Shown one piece after another: positions 44,151 to 56,778 of a DNA stretch of 64,000 nucleotides; position 1 is the stretch's first letter, and the number at the start of each line of letters is the position of its first letter. The position numbers were made by a program, and so were the translations under genes. The notes beneath the pieces are model-generated. The model was not told the origin of the DNA, made no database searches, and worked only from the letters and a program-made list of their open reading frames with translations. This DNA comes from Cymbidium sinense (taxonomy: Eukaryota > Streptophyta > Magnoliopsida > Asparagales > Orchidaceae), in contig CM038214.1 in the NCBI GenBank assembly GCA_021442155.1, positions 312,573,001-312,637,000 on the forward strand, given 5' to 3'.

Positions 44151-47100
44151 AATTAATTTTCTTATTTGGAATATCCGGGTTGTGGGTCTCTTCCCGTCCA
44201 ATCGTGTTAGGAGTCTTTGTTGTTCATATATTACTTGTTCTTATTGAACCTTAATTCTTCTAAGATTGCTTTTGTCGCTAGATCCCTTGGTTTTCATAAT
44301 TTTTCTTCAATCTTAATAATAAAATTTGGTGCTTTTGGCACAACTCCATCACCATTTCCATCATTGATGCTCCATCACCATTTCCATCATTGATGATCTT
44401 GACCAATTGGTTAATGTCAAAATCTCCTTAGGTGACTTATCGCTTTTGGCTCCTTTATCTATGCTTCTTGCAATAGAGCTGGTAGGAACATCCTTTGGAA
44501 TCACTTACGCACCTTCACTTCCTCGGCTAACCTTCCTTGGTTGGTTGGAGGTGATTTCAATACTATCATAGCTAGTTCGGAAAGAAGGGGAGGATGTTCT
44601 CCTAACCTTCATTCCATGGAGGACTTCTCAAATATGATCCATGATTGCAATCGATCGACATTGGTTTCCTTTGGGTCTAACTTCACGTGGCACAACTCTA
44701 GACTTTGGCGTGTCTTGATAGGACCCTCTTTAATTCTCTTTGCATCAATCGTGGCCTACCATTGTTGAGCATTTGTGAGAACTTTGTCGACCATGCTCCT
44801 CTTTTGATTTCCTTCAAACCCCAACTCTACTCCCTCTCCTTTCAGATTTAAAATATGTGGACCCAACATAGTGACTTCACCAATGTTGCTCTCACTAATT
44901 GGATGGCCCTATTTTCCGGATAATTACATTAAGGTATGACTATCTTTAGCTTAAGCTCAAAAGACTTAAACAAAATCTCAATTGGTGGAACAAACACATT
45001 TTCAAAAACCTTTTCACAAATCTTAAAGCTATGGAACAAGAGGTTTGTTCTCTTGAAGAGGCTGTCTCAACTGATCCCAGTAAAGAGGAGTTGAACATTG
45101 CCAAGAATAACTTGGTTAATTATCAAAACATGGAAGAAACCTATTGGCGTCAAAAGCAGCAAACATATTCTTGATGGACGAAACACCGGATATTTTCATG
45201 CCATTTGTAATAAACGGAGAGCCTTAAACTCGATTAAGAAAATTAAGAACTCTAATGGTTAATGGATAACCGATAACAATGATATTAAGGATTCTATCAT
45301 ACATCATTTTTGAACTTTATTAAATTCTAATCCGTTGCTGGGAACTTTATCAAACACTAATCTTATCCCTTCTATGATTAACAGTAAGGATAATCATTTA
45401 CTCACAATGTGTCCTTTCGAAGAGGAGATTAGTAATACTCTTAAGAACATGAACAACGACTCATTCTTTGTACGGCTATACATTCTCTTTTAGCATTGTT
45501 GGCCATTTATTAAAACTGACTTAGTTGATGCTGTTATTGATTTCTTTGATGGCAATCCTATTCCCAAATACTTTTCTAGCACTTCTATTGTTCTTATTTC
45601 CAAAACTAACAATCCTGAATCTTGGGGCAATTTTAGACCGATTAGTCTTTGCACCTTTTTTCAAAAACTCATTGATAAATTAATAACTAATAGACTTAGC
45701 CCTTTGCTTCCTAAAATTATCTCCCCAAATCAAACTAGTTTTGTTAAACACAGAGCAATATCAGATAATATTCTTCTTGCTCAAGAGCTGGTTCATGACA
45801 TTGATGTCCCTTCTAGAGGAGGCAACATCTTATTCAAATTGGACATTGCTAAAGCCTTTGACAAACTCTCAAGGGATTTTCTCTTTCAAATCCTAAATTT
45901 GTTTGGTTTTTCTGATAGTTTTATCCAGATTAAAAAAAGGTGCATCTAGAATGTCTGGTTTTCGGTTATCTTGAATGGTGATTCCATAGGTTTCTTTCCT
46001 TCTAGCCATGGTTTGAGGCAAGGTGACCCACTATCACCTTCTCTTTTTATCACTATTGAATACCTGTCTAGGAGCCTTAACGATCTTTTTGCTAATAATC
46101 CTAATATGTCTTTTAAAACTCATGGAGGTTTCCCTATTTCTCATCTTAGCTTTGCAAATGATTTCATTATCTTACGTGCTCCCTTCAACATGTTAAAACC
46201 ATTAAGAACCTTCTAAATGATTTTGGTAAAGTTAGTGGCCTTTTCTTAATGAAGAAAATGCAGTTTTATTCCTTCAACTAAGATTCCTCCTAATAGACTT
46301 AACCAAATATCCAATTACTAATTTCAAGCAAAATCCTCCCTCTCTTACCTTGGGGCTCGCTTTTAAAGGCCAAAAAAGATCACACCTTTTTGATGATCTA
46401 ATTCAGAAAATTTCAAACAAAATTTTGGTTTGGGAATTTCATTTACTCTCCTTCAGTGGTATGCTTACCTTGATCAAGAGCACTCTAAATTCTATGCCTA
46501 TATACCTTCTTCAAACCATTGTGCCTACCAACTCTATCATCAATAGAATTGAGCGTCTCTTAAATAAATTCTTAGAACCAATACCTCCTCTAAAAGAATG
46601 CACTGGTCATCTTGGTCTAAAGTTGTGGTACTCTTGAAGAGGGAGGTGCAGGATGTAAATCCATCAAAGAAGTTATCAATGCCTTCTCCTACAAACTTTG
46701 GTGGAATTTTAGGAGCAAAAAAGTCTTTGGGAATTTCATGACTTCTAAATATTGCCAAGGTAAACATCCTCTCATTTGTCCCTTTAAATGGGTGACTCTC
46801 TGGAGAAGACTTTTACATCAAATGGGATGCAGAATCCTTAATTTTTTGGGGCATAAACTCTGGCAATATCTTCTTTTGGTAAGACAACTAGAGTGGTTGT
46901 GGATCCATTGATGATTTACTCTACACTCACTCCACTTCTGCTATTAGAGTTAATTCATTCTGGCAAACCCACAAGTGGAACACTAGTAAGATTACTAATT
47001 CTATTCCTTCCACTTTCTTAAATATGATTACTAATATTCCTAACTCCTAATAATCATGATCAAATTATCTTTAAGCTATCTCATAATGGAGATTTTAACC

Positions 47101-48114
47101 TTAAAAATGTGTGGCTTCAAACTAAAGACACTCAGGATTCTTCTATTGTGTTCTCCAAAATTTGGAATAACAATATCCCCTCTTCTTACTCTCTAACTTA
47201 GTATCCTTAAAACTTTGTAGCTGACTCTTTGTTGTGGGGTAAAGGGTTTTTTACCCTCTAAATGTCAATGTTGTTCCCCATATTGAGAATGTTAACCATG
47301 TTTTTTTGTTAATGGGGCTATTGCCTCTAAAATTTGGATTTGGTATGACGATCTATTCAACATTGTCAATTTTAATTGTTCTTTTACTTTATATCAACTT
47401 CTTGAAGTTTACTTTGACAATGTAATTAAAGGTCATATTAAAATCATAATCATTACATTACTCTTATTTGGTTCATATGGATGGACATGAAACTAAACAT
47501 CATGGAATCACATGAGGATTATTCTTGAATTAAAAAAAATTTGTGACTTGTTTAAAGCCAATTTAATTCATCACAAATATTTTAAAGGTTGTAAATTTGT
47601 AGCCAATCGGGCCTACCTTCGACCTTACTTACCGAAATGATAGAATGGTTTTGGAAAAAACCTCTTGATCATATTATTAAAATTAATATTGCTCTCTCAT
47701 AATGGCTCTCGGTTGTGGAGGCATTTTCAGGGATTCTAAGGGTATAGTCCTATGTGCATTTGCTTATCCCCTTATTTCCAGCACTGTCTCTTATACTGAG
47801 CTTATGGCAGTTCACAAAGCTCTAAAAAATTTCTTCAAAATGGCTCAATATTTGGATAGAGGTGGGCTCTTCTCTTGATGATCTTTTGACTTCTACCAAT
47901 ATGAGCAACACTTGTTTGTACTACCTCCTCAAGCAAACTAGGGCTCTTCTCTCTGAATTCTACCATCACTCATGTTTGGCGTGAAGTAGCTTGCTTGTCT
48001 TGATTGCAAATCAGTGATTAGGATATCATCTTCTTTGATCAATTTTCATTACCCAAATACTTGCGTGGTTTGGTTAACTTGGACAATTCTGGGCTTCCTT
48101 ACCTCAGAATCTAA
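44151..48114 (+). pseudogene. LINE L2 ORF2 remnant (EN, RT, zf-RVT, RNase H)
   Basis: Endonuclease starts INFLIWNIRVVG near 44150 and keeps VGGDFNTIIASSERRGG near 44541 and FTWHNSRLW. Reverse transcriptase: NFRPISLCTFFQKLI near 45628, GNILFKLDIAKAFDK near 45822, SHGLRQGDPLSPSLF near 46004 and SHLSFANDFIIL near 46140, where the catalytic FADD has become FAND. Thumb LTLIKSTLNSMPIYLLQTIV near 46468. The zf-RVT region is around 47080-47350, an RNase H remnant (GGIFRDSKGIV) near 47720, and the end LVNLDNSGLPYLRI with TAA at 48112-48114. A 26-bp tandem duplication at 44344-44395 shifts the endonuclease frame. Confidence 0.85.
44344..44395 (+). repeat. 26-bp tandem duplication in LINE endonuclease
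   Basis: Two exact copies of a 26-base unit (ctccatcaccatttccatca plus ttgatg), 44344-44369 and 44370-44395. 26 is not a multiple of three, so it frameshifts ORF2. Confidence 0.93.
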
Positions 48115-50980
48115 TTCTCCTCTTTGCCTCCCTTTTTTCTGAATTTTTATTTCCTTGTGTTCTTTATGGATACTCCTCATAGATATCATTGTTGTCTTGT
48201 GCTCTTTGCCATGACTTGCTGCCTTTAACCCTTCTCCTTTAGTTGGAAGATTTTTGTTTTTGGCATTTACAATATTATGGGGCAGATGTTGAACTATATG
48301 CACAACAATCTCTTGAATTGGAACCCAGTTGATCCTTGTGTTACATTCTTGGTTTTATAACTGCAATCCCACTTGGGACTTTAATTTCATTAATACAATT
48401 ATTTCTAAACCTGAGAGAATTAACCATTGTTGGAGGAAGTTATCTATTTTGATGGGCTTAGATTTTAGTACTAATTTCTTTAACCAGTTTTTTTCTCACG
48501 GACAATATGGCTTGGAGCATTGCTACTACCTATTGCTTCTAGAGATTAGTGTGCATTATCTTTCGATTATTATTTTGATGATTATAGTAATTCTTTGATG
48601 CTTACATTCCTTGGGACTCTTTCCTCCTTAAAGGCCTAATTCATAAAGGTTTCAACACTCATCTTTGAAAGGATTTTGGTTGGTTTGGGCTTGAGGACTT
48701 TCATATTTGTCCTTATATAATGCCTAACCTCGATGCTTTCTTGCAAGGGAAGAAATTGTAATACCTCTTTTTAATGGTTATTTTGGTGCGAAATCATTGT
48801 CTGGAATGGATTGGGTTTAATTACTTTTTTTGGGTTTTGGAGGTTTCATGGTTGTTTGTTGATTTGTTTGTTGATTTGGTTTTAATCCCTTTGGGTTGGC
48901 CTGATTTTTTATGCTGTTGCTTCTCCCAATTTTCCTCCTGCTGTTTTTTGCCATCTTGCCTGCTGCTGTCTTAGCAAGTTCTAGTTTTGGACCTTTATTG
49001 TCTTAAAATTCCTGCTTGGTAATGATGTCTCTTCTTGGAATCATCTTCTTATTTTATATACTAGTGGCTTACAATGTTGCATTAGTTGTTCTGGGGTGAC
49101 TTTGATTGCCCGTGTATTTATTTGGGTTCTTTGCTCATTTCGGGGTGGCTATGAATCATACTGATCATTGTTTATATTGTAATTGCATCTATTGGGTTTT
49201 GTCTTACCTTGGATTGGAGTGTCATTTCTATTTGAGAGGTACTATAGTCGATGTTACTGTTAAGACTTTGGATGTTTGTGGATTTGGTTTATCGATTAGT
49301 TGTCTCGGGCTCTCTTAACCTACTATAGTATCCCTTTTAACCTTTATAGTATTGTCTAATCTTTATCCTTGATCTTAACCTATGGTTTGTATACTCTCAA
49401 TGATTGTTATTATGGCAATTGTGGGGTATTTCTTCAAGGATGTGGGCTGAATTGGGATATTGTTCTTTATTTATGAATGTTCCTTATGTGGTAGCTTTTT
49501 TCACCGATCAGATTTGTCTCTTTCTTGACATTATCTTCTTATCTCTTAATGCTTTGTACTTTAATGCTATAATTTCTATGGTAACTTTGGGACTTTCTTT
49601 GATTTACCTGGTTTCTTAATCGATTGAGGTTGCTTTGTTTAGCTTGGTTAGCGTATGGCCAATTTATCTTCTTATCTTGGATGTTGTCGTCTTAACTGTT
49701 GTTGTTTTCTAGATTTTAATGTTGAGACTCATTTCAATTCACTTGTTGATTTTTTTTTTATGGTGGGTTCCAATGTTGTATTAGCTGTTGGGGTTGGCTT
49801 TCTGATTGCCGTTAATTTATCTCCTATTTTGTGCATCTTTTTACCTCATTTATTGGTTGGTGCGTCTTGAGTTATTGAAAGAATGGTATAATGGCCAGTT
49901 TACTCCTTCCTATCTTGGATGTTGTTGCCTTTGTATTATTTCTGTTGAATGTTGATGATTATCAATGGGGCCCACGAATCGCTATTGGGCTGTCTCTATT
50001 TTGGGTGCTAATTTTGGTTGGTTGCGGTTCATTCCACTGTTGAGCTATCTTTGTCTTCCTTTACTATTGTTTTCTCGGGACATTAATATGGGGATTGTTG
50101 CCTAGGTTGTTTTCTTGAAGATTCATTTACATATCATGTGATTGGGATGGTGTTAATTATAGGCTCATTGACTTATTTAGAGCTTTACAAGTTGTCTCCT
50201 CTGTAATTTTGTATGGAGGGATTATATCTTGAACTAATTTCTTCACGAATATGGCTATTCATGAGATTACGGCTAAGATGGCTCACTCACTTATGTTTAT
50301 GTATTCTCATGTCAAGATGACTATATTGATGATATTTTTCTTGAATGAGACTCACCTTCACTCTTAGCAATTACCATATATTTTAGATATAATTTTGCTT
50401 AGGTTTGCGGTAATAAAACTCACAAGAATATCAACAATGGGTGCTTCCTTCTCACGTTTTGTTTATGATGGTTTATGATCTCACTCCCTATTGGTTCGAT
50501 AGTAGCTCATGTGATGTAACCCTTCAAGTTTGGATGCTCATACTTGCATCGCCCCAGCAGGATGTGATTGAGCGAGCCTTCTCTATCACAATTCCTTACT
50601 AACATACTCATATTATGTTATTTTCCTTTAACTTTTTGTCTGTATTACCTTAACTGTTCTAATCTCCCTCTTATTATAACTTTGCAGGAGATTCTCACTC
50701 CTTATTTTGCAGGTCTGCTCTAGATTATCATGCATTCCCACATCCTCAAGAGCATTGGCTTTAATCTTGCTTTAGCTTATTATGTTAATCATCTTGTATC
50801 TTTTGATTATTTTTATGCTTTCTTTTACTCTTGGATGAACTTAGATAATTTACTCCTTAGGCTAATTGTAGCTCTTTGAGCGATGGACTAGAGTTTACCC
50901 CTTTTAAGGACCTTGTAACCCTCTTTTTGTGGCAATAAAATACCCCTACATGGGGCTTCCCCTAAAAAAAAAAATAAAAA
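48115..50980 (+). other. LINE L2 3' UTR and poly(A)
   Basis: About 2.85 kb, U/G-rich, with a GCAATAAAAT signal at 50931-50940 and the tail from about 50964. The terminal words cttagat, gctctttgag, gtttacccc, ttttaaggac and aaccctc parallel those at the end of L1a, so both subfamilies share a 3' end. Short open frames (for example 49404-49870) look like composition artefacts. Confidence 0.82.
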
Positions 50981-50995
50981 AAACCTAATACTTAA
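50981..50995 (+). repeat. Target-site duplication, right copy
   Basis: aaacctaatacttaa, exact repeat of 42566-42580. Confidence 0.92.
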
Positions 50996-51456
50996 GAATG
51001 GGAAAAACCTTGACGACAGGAACATCACCGTCAACTAGGCTAAGTCTAGATCTTGTAGTGGAGGCGAAGGCGGAGGTGTGTGTTATTCTGGTGGTGGTGG
51101 GGATCTGGAGGTGCTGGTGGATATGGAGGTGGTGGTCGTAGTAGTGGTGGTTATGGAGCTAGGAAGAGCAACAAAGGTTATAGTCATGGTGGTGGTGGAG
51201 GGAGAGATCGAGGATAGGATGGTGGATCCCGCTACTCGATAAGCCAAAGTGGTTTTAATGGGAACTAGAGAAATTGAAGAGCTTGATCCGATCTTATGGA
51301 ACTATCTTCGTTATTAGTTATCTAGGGTTTTTGATTTTCTCTATGTGTGCTCATTTTTTATCTGTCTTCGCTTGTGTGTTAGAGAACTTGGTGAGTTATT
51401 GGTTGATGAAATAAAAAGAAGAAATGTTAAATTTGAATTTGTTCTCTATTAAAAAA
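50994..51456 (+). pseudogene. GR-RBP 3' fragment, copy G10
   Basis: Partner of G5, split from its left flank by the LINE. KNGKNLDDRNITVN, a stop, AKSRSCSGGEGGGVCYSGGG, then one G is lost from the ggtggtgggggatc run and the tail is read in another frame. The original reading GNxRN returns at the end, with TGA at 51275-51277. The 3' UTR lacks several short pieces that G5 keeps (for example around ctactgctt and actgtgtc). Confidence 0.84.
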
Positions 51457-53267
51457 CACCAAAACCCCTAAACCCTAAACTAAAACTTCAAACCTAACCT
51501 AAACCTAAACCTAAATCATAAAATAAAAAAAAATAAAAAACAAAAAAACCTCTGATGCTAAACCCTAAAACCTAAACCCCAAACAAATCCTAAACCCCAA
51601 ACCCTACCACCTAATCCCAAACCCTAATAGAAACTAATAAACATGAAACTATAATAAACTAAAACTAAATAATACTAAAACTAAAAAAAATAAAATAAAT
51701 AAAGTGGCTAAACTAAACTAAATTAATAAAACTAATCTAATAATAAACTAACTACTAATAAACATAATAACTAAATTAAACATAAAGAACTCACTATAAA
51801 ATGATAACTAATAAAACTAATAAACTAACTACACTACTAAACTAATAAAAAACTAAACTACTACCTATCCTAAAAAATATGATAACTAATAAAACATAAC
51901 TACCAAATGACTAATATAAAATAACTATAATAAATAATAATAAATAAACTAAACTAACTAATCATAAACTAAACTAATAACTAATACCAAAATAATAACT
52001 AAACTAATATAACTAAAAACTAATTAACTAAAAACTAATAAAACTAAACTAAAATAATAATAAACTAAAATAATAATAAAAAAAAAAACTAATAAATAAA
52101 ATAAAATAATTCATAACAACTAACACTAAATTAATAAACTAATAATAAACTAAATTAAATAAAACTAATAATTAAACTAATAATAATAATAATAATATAA
52201 ACTAATAAAAACTAAAATAATACATAAAACTTAAAATATAAACTAAACCTAATAATAATAAACAAAACTAACTAATAATAAATAAAAACTAATGAACTAA
52301 TAATAACTAATAATAATATAAAAATAAACTAAAACTAAAAATAATAACTGAAAAAAACACTAAATAATAATAATAACATAAACAACAAACTAAGCTAATA
52401 ATAATAATAAACTAAATAATAAAACTAAACTAAACTAATAATAATAATAATAAAACTAAATAAAATAAACTTATACTTATAATAACTAACTAATAATTAA
52501 ACTAACTAAAATAAATAATTAATAACATACAAACTAAACAAAATAATAATAATAATAAAAATAATAATAATAATAAAACTAAATAAAACACTAAAAAACC
52601 TAAATTAATAAAACTAATAATAATAAACTAAAACTAAAATAAAAAAAAACTAAACTAATAAAATAAATAATAATAATATCTAAACAATAACTAAAATAAA
52701 CAAATAATAACTATTAAACTAACTAATAATAACTAAAAAACCAATAAATAAATAATTAAAAACAATGGCAACAAAAACTAAAACTAATAATAAATAACAA
52801 ATAACCTAAAACTAATAACTAATAAACTATTAAATAATCTAATAAACTAATAATAATAACTACTAACTAAACTAAACAATAATAATAATAACTAATTAAA
52901 CTAATAAATAAATAATAATAAAACTAATAATAAACTAACTAATAAATAACTAAATCCTAAACCCTAACTAAATAAATATTCTAAATATTAATAGTAAAAC
53001 TATTAATAATAAACATAAACTAATATTAATAATAAACTAAAAAAAAAACAAAAATAAAACAAAACTAATAATTAACCAATTAACTAAATTAATAATATTA
53101 ATAAATAATAGATAACTTCTAATATCTAATAAAAAACTAAACCATAAACTAAACTAAAAAACTAATAATAATAAACGAATAAACCTAAACCCATAACTAA
53201 ACTAATAAACTAATAAATAAACTAACAAAACTAAACCACTAACTAAAATTAGATAAAACCTAAAAAA
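51457..53267 (+). repeat. CCCTAAA remnant and CTAATAA domain, block B
   Basis: Short CCCTAAA to about 51610, then the CTAATAA-rich domain, partner of 19636-21479. From about 52900 onward the two copies agree closely; before that block B has many short losses. No gene. Confidence 0.85.
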
Positions 53268-55689
53268 TATCTGAAAGAAATTTTGTTTGGTTCGAAGAAA
53301 TGCGATTATTTTTAAAAAGTTATTTTTGAGAACTTTCCCATTTTTAATCATTGTAAGATTCATGGGCATGAAATTTCATGCTTTATTGCTCATCTCTCTT
53401 AGGAAGAAAATCATAAGTAAGAATTCAATTGTTGAAAATACTGATGATTCTCTCAAGTTGGATAAAGGAAAATCTACTTTTGAAAATTTTGATGTTTAAC
53501 TAGATTTAAAATGAAAAAAGTTTTACTTATTAAAGATTTGTCTAATGAGAAAGTTGATTTTGATGTTTCTGAAAAAGTTGTAACTAATAATCATGCTCTA
53601 AGTGTTTCTTTTGATGATTCTCTTAAAGGGAAGACTTTAGAGGCTATGGTTAATGATTCTAATGGTTTGGATATTATGTCCTTTCATGATGATGGTTCGA
53701 ATATTGTTGAAGGTAACACCATTTCTTCCAATTAGTTAGATGTTGTTTCTCTTTCTCTTATGTCTACTTTAGATCATGGGAAAGAGACTATTTCTTTGCT
53801 TTCTTTGATTGAGAATGGTGGTGAAAAGAATGTTCTTATTTCTAATATTTTAACTTCTGGTCCTAGTAATCTTGTTAATATTGGTGATCCTTCTTTTAAA
53901 AAATAAGATTTAGATACCTATGACAATTCTCTCATTGTGAATAGTTATGTTTCCGTTCAAAATGATGGTTTTTCTATGGTTGGTAATTATGTTTAGAATT
54001 TTGGTAATATTCTATGTGTTTCTAAAGGATTTGAATCTTATTTTAATCCCTTACATGAAGATTGTACTGAAAATTTGGATTTTGCTTCTCTTGCTTCTTT
54101 ATGAATGAAGACAGGGAGGAGACTACTTAGATTATGTTGGAAGGTGAAAATATTGATAATTATCTTCTTAATAAAGCTATATCTACTCTTTTCACTTCTG
54201 ATTCTGAAATGCATACTATTTCTGATTTTCCTTTGTCTAATGTTGTGGATGATTCTGAATGATCTTCTTTGAAATTGATAGCTTCTACTGATCCCCATGC
54301 CTTTTATAACAATACTGATTCATTTTTGGATGGAGATTTTTTGGAGTAAGGGCATGGCTAAAACACTCTTTACAAGAAGAAAAAGAAAAAAAGTGTTCAG
54401 ATTTATGCCCCTCCTCACTTGCCGAGGGTTACTCGTTCCAAAGCTTCTTGAAAATAATCTCTCCTATCCTTGGGAGGTTTTTGCTTTTAGTTGGTTTTTC
54501 TCTGTTGAGCTTTTGTCAGGTGTTTCTTGCTAGCTAGAGTATTGGCTTCTTGGTTAATTTTTTTCCTTCCTGATTTTGGCTTTTCTTCTTTGTTTGGTTT
54601 TTTTTTGGTGCTCTTTGGTTTTTGGTTTATTCTTGTTGGTTGCCTTTGGTTGGTGCTTTTGTCTTTGTTGGTGGTAGGTTGGGTTTTGTCCTTGAATCTA
54701 GTTTGTCCATTGGTTGTTGTGTAGTTGTTTATTTTAGCTTCTTCTTTTTTTCTATTTGTTGGTTTGTCTCTCTTTCTTCCCTATTTTTCTTAGGTGCTCT
54801 ATTGTGTGGTTGCTCTATTGGTTGTTTTCTTTCCTTTGGTTGGTGCCTTGGAGGCTTTGGATTGGTGTTGTTGTGGGCTCTATTGGCTTGGTGGCTTTTG
54901 AAAGGTGTTGCTCAGGGCTCTGTTGGCTTTGTCTTTGAGGGATCTTTTTTTTTGGGGTGGGGGGCTATGATCTTCTTTTCTCCCTCATTTTTAAGAGGTG
55001 CTCGTATTTGGTTTTGTTGTGATTTCCTTATGTTAATTTTATATGTTGCTCTCCTCTCTATTTCTATTTCCTTAGCTTCACTTTTTCTTTGGCTGGGTGG
55101 CTACTATGATAGGTTTGTATTTTTTTATGGTTGGGATGGCTATGATGATATGATCGATTTTTTCCTTGATATTTTTATGGTTGGAGACTTTTTCTATTTG
55201 TAACCCTTCTTTGAAGCTGGATACACTTAGGATTTGATACTCCTCGTTATTGTGATTATCCTTTTTTGTCATATCTGAACCTGAGTTTTTCCATCTTTAT
55301 GTTTTCTAATCTCCTTCTAGGAGATTCTTGCATTGTGTTCTCTTTTCTTGGTCTCTTCTTCTTCTTGGATGGAGCTAGAGTCTTACCGATGGTCTCTTTT
55401 CTTAGATGGCTGAGTTGTCTTCAATCGGTGCGTGGTTTCCTTTTCTTATGGATCTTCATCTCTTTGGAGGTTTTTTGAGTCTGGATTCTTCCCTTTATCG
55501 TCTTTTGGTTTTTTTTTTGTCTTTGTTTTTTTCTTTATTGCTCTTTGATGAATTAGTTTAGGGAATAAACTCTTTAGGATTCTACTATAGCTCATTTGAG
55601 GGCTAATTTTTTTCTTTTTGAGTTTAGTCTCTAATATGGTCTTCTTGTACCTATTTTTCTGAGCAATAAATTCCTTTTAGTTAAAAAAA
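53268..55689 (+). mobile_element. LINE derivative with ORF1 but no ORF2 (L3, copy B)
   Basis: Partner of 21480-24004. The ORF1 remnant runs to about 54450 and is followed directly by the U/G-rich 3' UTR and an A run at about 55683-55689. It arose by segmental duplication and not by a second insertion, since flanks and breakpoints agree. Confidence 0.8.
53270..54452 (+). pseudogene. LINE ORF1 C-terminal remnant in L3, copy B
   Basis: Frames read GSKKCDYF, FENFPIF, NHCKIHGHEIS, KNSIVENTDDSLKLDKGKST, then NEKVDFDVSEKVVTNNHALS, TLEAMVNDSNGLDI and on to a basic KKKRKKVFRF and LTCRGLLVPKLL (shifted frame of the RVTRSK end). The knuckle has lost cysteines through small deletions that the A copy does not have. 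Between about 53700 and 54290 the two copies are almost identical. Confidence 0.72.
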
Positions 55690-56297
55690 CCCTAAACCCA
55701 AAACTAAACTAAAAAAATAAAATAAACCTAAGAATAAAATACCTAAATAAATTAAAAATAAGTGTAAAATAAAAATAAAATAAACCTAAAATAAAATAAA
55801 ATAAAAACTAAATAAAAACCTAAATCTAAAAAATAAACCTAAAAATAAAAAAAATAAAACCTAAACCCTAAACAAAAAAAACTAAACCTAAAATTAAAAT
55901 AAAATAAAAAAATAAAATAAACCTAAACCTAAACTAAAATAAACTAAAATAAAATAAATAAAACCTAAACCTAAACCTAAAATAAACTAAACCTAAACCT
56001 AAATAAAATAAAATAAACTAAAAATAATCCTAAACCTAAACAAAAAAAATAAAACCTAAAAATAAACTTAAAATAAAAACCTAAAACCTAAACCTAAACA
56101 AATAAAATAAAAACCTAAACCTAAACCTACAAATAAAAAATAAAACCTAAACCTAAGAAATAAACTAAAATAAAAACCCAAAACTAAAAATAAATAAACC
56201 TAAAATAAATAAAATAAATTAAATAAAAATAAAGATAAACCAAAATAAAAATAAAAATAATATAAACCAAAAAAATAAAAAACAAACTAAATAAACC
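55690..56297 (+). repeat. A-rich satellite block, block B
   Basis: Close counterpart of 24005-24620. No gene. Confidence 0.85.
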
Positions 56298-56320
56298 TTA
56301 ACCTACTACTTTACTTAATT
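56298..56320 (+). repeat. Satellite boundary motif, copy 12
   Basis: taacctactactttacttaa; counterpart of 24621. Confidence 0.75.
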
Positions 56321-56497
56321 TTTTTTTTAAAAAAAAACCTAAACCCTAAACCCTAAACCCTAAAAAACCCTAAACCCTAAACCCTAAACCTTAAATCCTA
56401 AACCCTAAACATTAAACCCTAAACTTTAAACCCCAAACTCTAACCTTAAACCCTAAACCTAAAGCATAAACCCTAAAACCCTAAACCCTAAACCACG
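56321..56497 (+). repeat. Interstitial CCCTAAA block
   Basis: CCCTAAA repeats abutting the P0 fragment. No gene. Confidence 0.85.
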
Positions 56498-56778
56498 ATT
56501 AAGCTAATTTTTATGAAAGGTGATCTTAAAGAAGTCGCGAAGAGGTTAAATACAAAGTTGTTCCCCATCTTGTTCTTGTTGCAATTAATATTATGGTTCC
56601 TCCACACTTATCTGGATCCTTCACAAACTTCTTTCTACTAGGTTCTCATCATCCCTACTAGGATCAACAAGGGTCCTGTTGAAATTATCACCCGAATTGA
56701 GCTAATTAAAAAAGACGATAAGGTGGGATCCTCGAGGTCGCTTTAAAACTAGGGATTAGGCCATTCTCTTATGGCCTA
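56498..56778 (+). pseudogene. 60S ribosomal protein P0 fragment, copy B
   Basis: Partner of 24799-25104 with the same two junctions to CCCTAAA repeats. [13 protein letters not shown] is intact, after which small deletions near agtcaatg, gtcagtgttcctgcc, gcaccaatt, ccaggcgacac and tcagaggctgctctcctc scramble the frame. The shared stop after TSFY is present, so that stop predates the duplication. The end RPFSYGL is intact. Confidence 0.88.

Larger units (their letters stand above)
42581..50980 (+). mobile_element. Full-length L1-type LINE insertion (L2)
   Basis: An 8.4 kb element with a GC-richer 5' leader, ORF1 (about 42899-44090), ORF2 (about 44150-48114), a 2.85 kb 3' UTR and an A-rich tail from about 50964. 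It is flanked by the 15-bp target-site duplication and missing from the matching site at 18911-18926, so it inserted after A and B separated. Both ORFs contain stops and frameshifts, so it is not active now. Its 3' end is the source type of the stub at 37086. Confidence 0.93.

Noticed and set aside
48774..49870. Several short hydrophobic open frames in L2
   Set aside because: They lie after the ORF2 stop LPYLRI in the 3' UTR and have no match among the other LINE copies.
54622..55203. 193-codon hydrophobic open frame
   Set aside because: Same reason; the block A counterpart (22840-23490) breaks the frame several times, so no selection for a protein is visible.
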